A stretch of 9,510 nt of DNA. It comes from an uncultured Chloroflexota bacterium (GTDB lineage: Bacteria > Chloroflexota > Limnocylindria > Limnocylindrales > Limnocylindraceae). Position numbers and translations under genes: made by a program. Shown piece by piece: positions 7,004-9,510 of this stretch (position 1 is the first letter of the stretch; each line of letters opens with the position of its first letter). The stretch covers positions 1-9,510 of the forward strand of contig CAINCM010000076.1 in the NCBI GenBank assembly GCA_903847005.1, read 5' to 3'. Under the pieces are notes generated by a model. It was not told the origin of the DNA and did not search any database. It saw nothing but the letters and a program-made list of their open reading frames with translations.

Positions 7004-8229
7004 GCGAGACGGTCAACCCAACGCTCCTCTTCGCCGCACTCTTCGCCGCCGCGACCTTCATCCTCGCGGTGAGGTTGCGACGCCGCCGCAACCAGGCCGA
7101 CGACAGCGCGTCTCGCGCCATCCGCGAAGGCGAGCGTGCCGATCGCGAATCGGCACGGGCCGATCGTCGCGCGCAGCGCCTCGATGCGCTGCTTGATGCA
7201 ACCGACGATGCCGTGTTGCGGGTCCTCCCGGACCTGACGATCCGTGCGGCGAGTCCCGCGAGCAAGGAGATCCTGGCGCGCGAGGTCGAAGATCTACGCG
7301 GACGACCGTTGATCGAGGCGACGGTCGACCATCGACTCGAGGAGCTTGCCCGTGAGGCGCTCAACGGTTCGGTCGCTCGCGGCGAAATCTCGCTCCGCGA
7401 CCTGCGTCCCGGGCACTCCGATGAGATGCGGCACGTGCAGGTGACCGCAGCGCCCGACGGTGATGAGGGTGCCTGGATCCTGCTCCGTGACCTGACGGAG
7501 ATCGTGCGCCTTCGTCAGATTCGTACGGAGTTTGTCGACAATCTGTCGCATGAGCTGCGCACGCCCCTGAGCACGATCCGACTCCTTGCCGAGTCGATCG
7601 CCACGGCGAGCGAACGCGGAGATGTCAGCGGCGCGAAGGAGCGAGCCGCGCAGATCGAGGTCGAGGTGTTGCACCTTGTTCAGATGGCCGATGAGATGCT
7701 CGATCTCGCTACGCTCGAGGCGGGCGAGGTGGCGTTGCGAAGTGCGCCGGTGGACCTCCTCGCGCTGGCGCAGGAGACTGCCGCGCGCTTCTCTCCGGTT
7801 GCCACGCGGCACGGCGGTGAGATTCGGGTCGAGGAGATCGGCACGGGGCCGTGGGTGGTCCCGGGTGACCGAGATCGACTTCGGCAGGTCCTCGCCAACC
7901 TCGTCCACAACGGCGTGAAATACAGCCGTCCAGAGGGGAGGGTCACCATTCGCCTGACCCAGGCCGCAGCGGCGGATCCGAACCCGTGCGTTGAGATCCA
8001 GGTTGCAGACGAGGGGATCGGCATCGAACGACGTCACCTCTCACGGATCTTCGAGCGCTTCTACACCGTCGAACGAATTCCAAACGAGACGCCCTCCGTC
8101 GGTGGTGCCGGCACCGGCCTCGGACTTGCGATCGCACGTCACGCGATCCTTCGACACGGTGGAAGCATCGAGGTCGACTCGACGGTCGGCGTGGGGACGA
8201 CGTTCACCATCCGCCTTCCGCTCCGCTGA
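7000..8229 (+). CDS. PAS-domain sensor histidine kinase (PhoR/SenX3-like)
   Basis: A 409-residue membrane-tethered histidine kinase. One hydrophobic helix (residues 7-24) is followed by an Arg-rich stop-transfer patch and a charged, probably coiled-coil stretch (30-60). Residues 61-165 look like a PAS domain (LLDATDDAVLRVLPDLTIRAAS at its start, WILLRDLTEI at its end). The HisKA dimerisation domain carries the phospho-acceptor His184 in FVDNLSHELRTPL. The ATPase domain has an N box (LANLVHNGVKYS, with Asn300 and Asn304), a G1 box (DEGIGI, 337-342), FERFY (351-355) and a G2 box (GGAGTGLGLAIAR, 368-380), so it should be active. There is almost no extracytoplasmic region, so sensing is probably intracellular, in the membrane or through a partner protein, as proposed for SenX3/PhoR-type kinases. 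The start overlaps proS (ATGA). The likely partner is the response regulator at 4474-5178. Confidence 0.93.
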   Translation: MSETVNPTLLFAALFAAATFILAVRLRRRRNQADDSASRAIREGERADRESARADRRAQRLDALLDATDDAVLRVLPDLTIRAASPASKEILAREVEDLRGRPLIEATVDHRLEELAREALNGSVARGEISLRDLRPGHSDEMRHVQVTAAPDGDEGAWILLRDLTEIVRLRQIRTEFVDNLSHELRTPLSTIRLLAESIATASERGDVSGAKERAAQIEVEVLHLVQMADEMLDLATLEAGEVALRSAPVDLLALAQETAARFSPVATRHGGEIRVEEIGTGPWVVPGDRDRLRQVLANLVHNGVKYSRPEGRVTIRLTQAAAADPNPCVEIQVADEGIGIERRHLSRIFERFYTVERIPNETPSVGGAGTGLGLAIARHAILRHGGSIEVDSTVGVGTTFTIRLPLR

Positions 8230-8240
8230 GCGCAGCACCG

Positions 8241-8952
8241 GTGAACCCGCGCAGCGAGCGACGAACAGCTGCGGCGGCGGCGCGTGATGCCGGTCGCCCC
8301 CTGCTCCTCGCACACCGCGGCGTCCATGGCGGCGGGTTGGGACACGCAGAGAACTCGCTCCCCGCGCTTGTCGCGGCGCTGAGTGCCGGCTGTGACGGCG
8401 TCGAGTTTGACGTGCGCTTCTCACGTGACGGGGTGCCAGTCGTGGTCCACGACGCAACCCCTGTCTCGCACGCACGGGGATCAGCGTGCGGTGCGCGATC
8501 TCGATCAGGTCGAGCTGCAAGGTCTCGGCGTACCAGCACTCTCGGATGTGCTCGCCGCTCTTCCGCACACGTGCTTCATCGACCTCGAGCTGAAGGTGCC
8601 ACCGCTGCCAGGTTTCGCTTCCACGCTGCGCGAGTGGCGTGGTGCGAGCACTGAGTCGCTGGTGATATCAAGTTTCGACGAAGCCGCACTTCGAGAGATC
8701 GGCGAGCGCGCCCCAGAGTGGCCGTGCTGGCTCAACGTCGAGGTCGCAGCCCCTGACACGCTCGCGCGTGCACGCGCGCTCGGAGCCGTTGGCGTCTCCG
8801 TAGAGAAAGGGCTGCTCGGCAGCTCGTTGGCGACAGAGGCCCATGCTGCGGGGCTCGAACTCGCCGTCTGGACGCTTCGCACACGCGAGGAGCTTGAGCT
8901 CCTCTCTCGCCCGGGGCTCGTCGCCGCCTGCGTGGAGGGTGACGCGCTCTAA
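8241..8952 (+). pseudogene. Glycerophosphodiester phosphodiesterase, frame broken by one extra C (or sequencing error)
   Basis: Two overlapping frames together make one GDPD-family protein. Reading starts at GTG 8241 and runs in frame to the ACC codon at 8457-8459; the family sequence then continues one base further on, from CTG 8461 to the TAA at 8950-8952. Removing one C from the C4 run at 8458-8461 gives a continuous 236-residue protein with VVVHDATLSRTHGD across the join. Landmarks in the repaired protein are LLAHRG with His25-Arg26, HAENS with Glu37-Asn38, GVEFDVR with Glu55 and Asp57, VVHD with His70, and IDLELK with Glu116 and Lys118, the expected metal and catalytic positions. Such enzymes release glycerol-3-phosphate from glycerophosphodiesters and are often phosphate-starvation genes, which fits the two-component context. 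It lies 11 bases after the kinase gene. Unrepaired, the first frame ends at 8654 with unrelated Arg/Ala-rich sequence. Confidence 0.8.
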
Positions 8953-9467
8953 CGCTCGTCTTTCGGCGCGCGGAAGAGCGATGGCGGGGCGATCGTGACG
9001 AGGCGGCCGCTCCCCGCGCTCACGCCAATAGGCAGGTCGATCCTGATCAGCGCACCCTTCTCGACCACGAGGCCGGCGTGACCGGTCAGTTCGTTCAGCA
9101 GCCGACTCAGGTTCGGTTCATGCCCAACAAGCGCAAGGCGCGAGATCTCCTTCTGGTCGAACATCCGTGAAAGCTGTGCAAGCGGGGGGCCGTCGAGCAG
9201 CCGGTCGTCCGCGATCGCCTCAACCTCGAGCACCGCAGAGAGCACGGTTGCGGTCTCCGCGCAACGACGCGCGGGTGAGTGGCGAATAACGTCGAGTCGA
9301 GTCTCTGCGGCGAGCATGGTGGCGGCGAGACGTGCGACCTGCTTCACGCCTTTGCCGCTCAGCGGTCGTTCGCTATCTGGGCCGATCCATTCGGAGGGAT
9401 CGCCCGCGTCGGCGTGGCGGAGGAGATAGAGCGTCTGCTCGGCGCGAGCCGCCTTCGCCGCGCTCAC
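8949..9467 (-). CDS. sixA: SixA-type phosphohistidine phosphatase (histidine phosphatase superfamily)
   Basis: A 172-residue protein of the histidine phosphatase (phosphoglycerate mutase-like) superfamily, about SixA size. The nucleophile motif is LYLLRHADAG, with Arg17-His18, followed by RPLSGKG (34-40). RHSPARRCAETA (62-73) carries the second conserved arginine region, and VGHEPNLSRLL (114-124) holds His116. This size and the GHEPNLS motif separate it from phosphoglycerate mutases. E. coli SixA dephosphorylates phosphohistidine in a phosphorelay or phosphotransferase component; the substrate here is unknown. The GTG start forms a GTGA overlap with the stop of the gene upstream on the same strand, so it is the second gene of a minus-strand operon. 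Its TAG stop overlaps the TAA of the convergent phosphodiesterase gene. Confidence 0.85.
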   Translation of the reverse strand: MSAAKAARAEQTLYLLRHADAGDPSEWIGPDSERPLSGKGVKQVARLAATMLAAETRLDVIRHSPARRCAETATVLSAVLEVEAIADDRLLDGPPLAQLSRMFDQKEISRLALVGHEPNLSRLLNELTGHAGLVVEKGALIRIDLPIGVSAGSGRLVTIAPPSLFRAPKDER

Positions 9468-9510
9468 GGATTGAGGTCTTCGACCTCGCCGGAGACGAGG
9501 TAGACGATAT
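9464..9510 (-). CDS. Unidentified protein, last 14 codons only
   Basis: On the minus strand the window edge enters an open frame reading IVYLVSGEVEDLNP and then TGA, whose last bases overlap the sixA GTG start (GTGA). The tight overlap and the open frame support a real gene upstream of sixA in one operon. The fragment is too short to name a family. Polyphosphate or CHAD-domain proteins often neighbour SixA homologues, but nothing visible supports either. Confidence 0.55.
   Translation of the reverse strand, partial: IVYLVSGEVEDLNP

Noticed and set aside
1..9510. Search for a defence island, mobile element, CRISPR array or phage cassette.
   Set aside because: All genes are chromosomal housekeeping, signalling or metabolic types with uniform codon style; no transposase, integrase, tandem repeats or target-site duplications were seen.

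Overview
The window is a gene-dense, GC-rich bacterial chromosome segment. Starts include GTG, and neighbouring genes commonly overlap at TGATG, ATGA or GTGA junctions. Two genes appear to be transcribed leaderless, with a TAGGAT hexamer exactly 6 nt before the ATG. This style, together with a membrane-anchored J-domain protein carrying a Trp-rich segment, a DtxR-like regulator with altered metal-ligand positions and a PhoP/RegX3-like regulator, suggests an actinobacterium or a Chloroflexota-type soil or freshwater lineage. I lean to Chloroflexota from recalled sequence style, but this is inference and no rRNA or marker phylogeny is available here. No stretch over 300 bases lacks a gene, and I see no tRNA, rRNA, CRISPR array, insertion sequence or phage gene.

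Layout. (1) Positions 1-2176, plus strand: the tail of a class-III aminotransferase, an asparaginase of the L-asparaginase II family that overlaps it by one base, and a J-domain protein with about four C-terminal membrane segments. (2) Positions 2174-4431: a leaderless promoter, a DtxR/MntR-type regulator with a C-terminal FeoA/SH3-like domain, and gltX (glutamyl-tRNA synthetase) joined to it by an ATGA overlap. (3) Positions 4438-5178: a short intergenic region with a PHO-box-like pair of repeats and a strong Shine-Dalgarno site, then an OmpR/PhoB-family response regulator. (4) Positions 5213-8952: a second leaderless promoter, proS (prolyl-tRNA synthetase with an INS editing domain), a PAS-containing sensor histidine kinase joined by an ATGA overlap, and a glycerophosphodiester phosphodiesterase whose frame is broken by one extra C. 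(5) Positions 8949-9510, minus strand: a SixA-type phosphohistidine phosphatase converging on the phosphodiesterase with overlapping stop codons, preceded by the last codons of another gene.

How they fit together. The response regulator and histidine kinase look like one PhoP-PhoR or RegX3-SenX3-type pair whose genes are separated by proS. The phosphodiesterase, a typical phosphate-starvation function, and the PHO-box-like repeats point to phosphate sensing as the likely theme. The facing SixA homologue removes phosphate from phosphohistidine in other bacteria, so it could modulate signalling, but that is inference. The two aminoacyl-tRNA synthetases and the first three genes are metabolic or housekeeping. 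I did not find a clearly new multi-gene defence or mobile system. The items most worth checking are the split two-component system, the PHO-box candidate, the matching leaderless promoters, the J-domain membrane protein and the frameshift.
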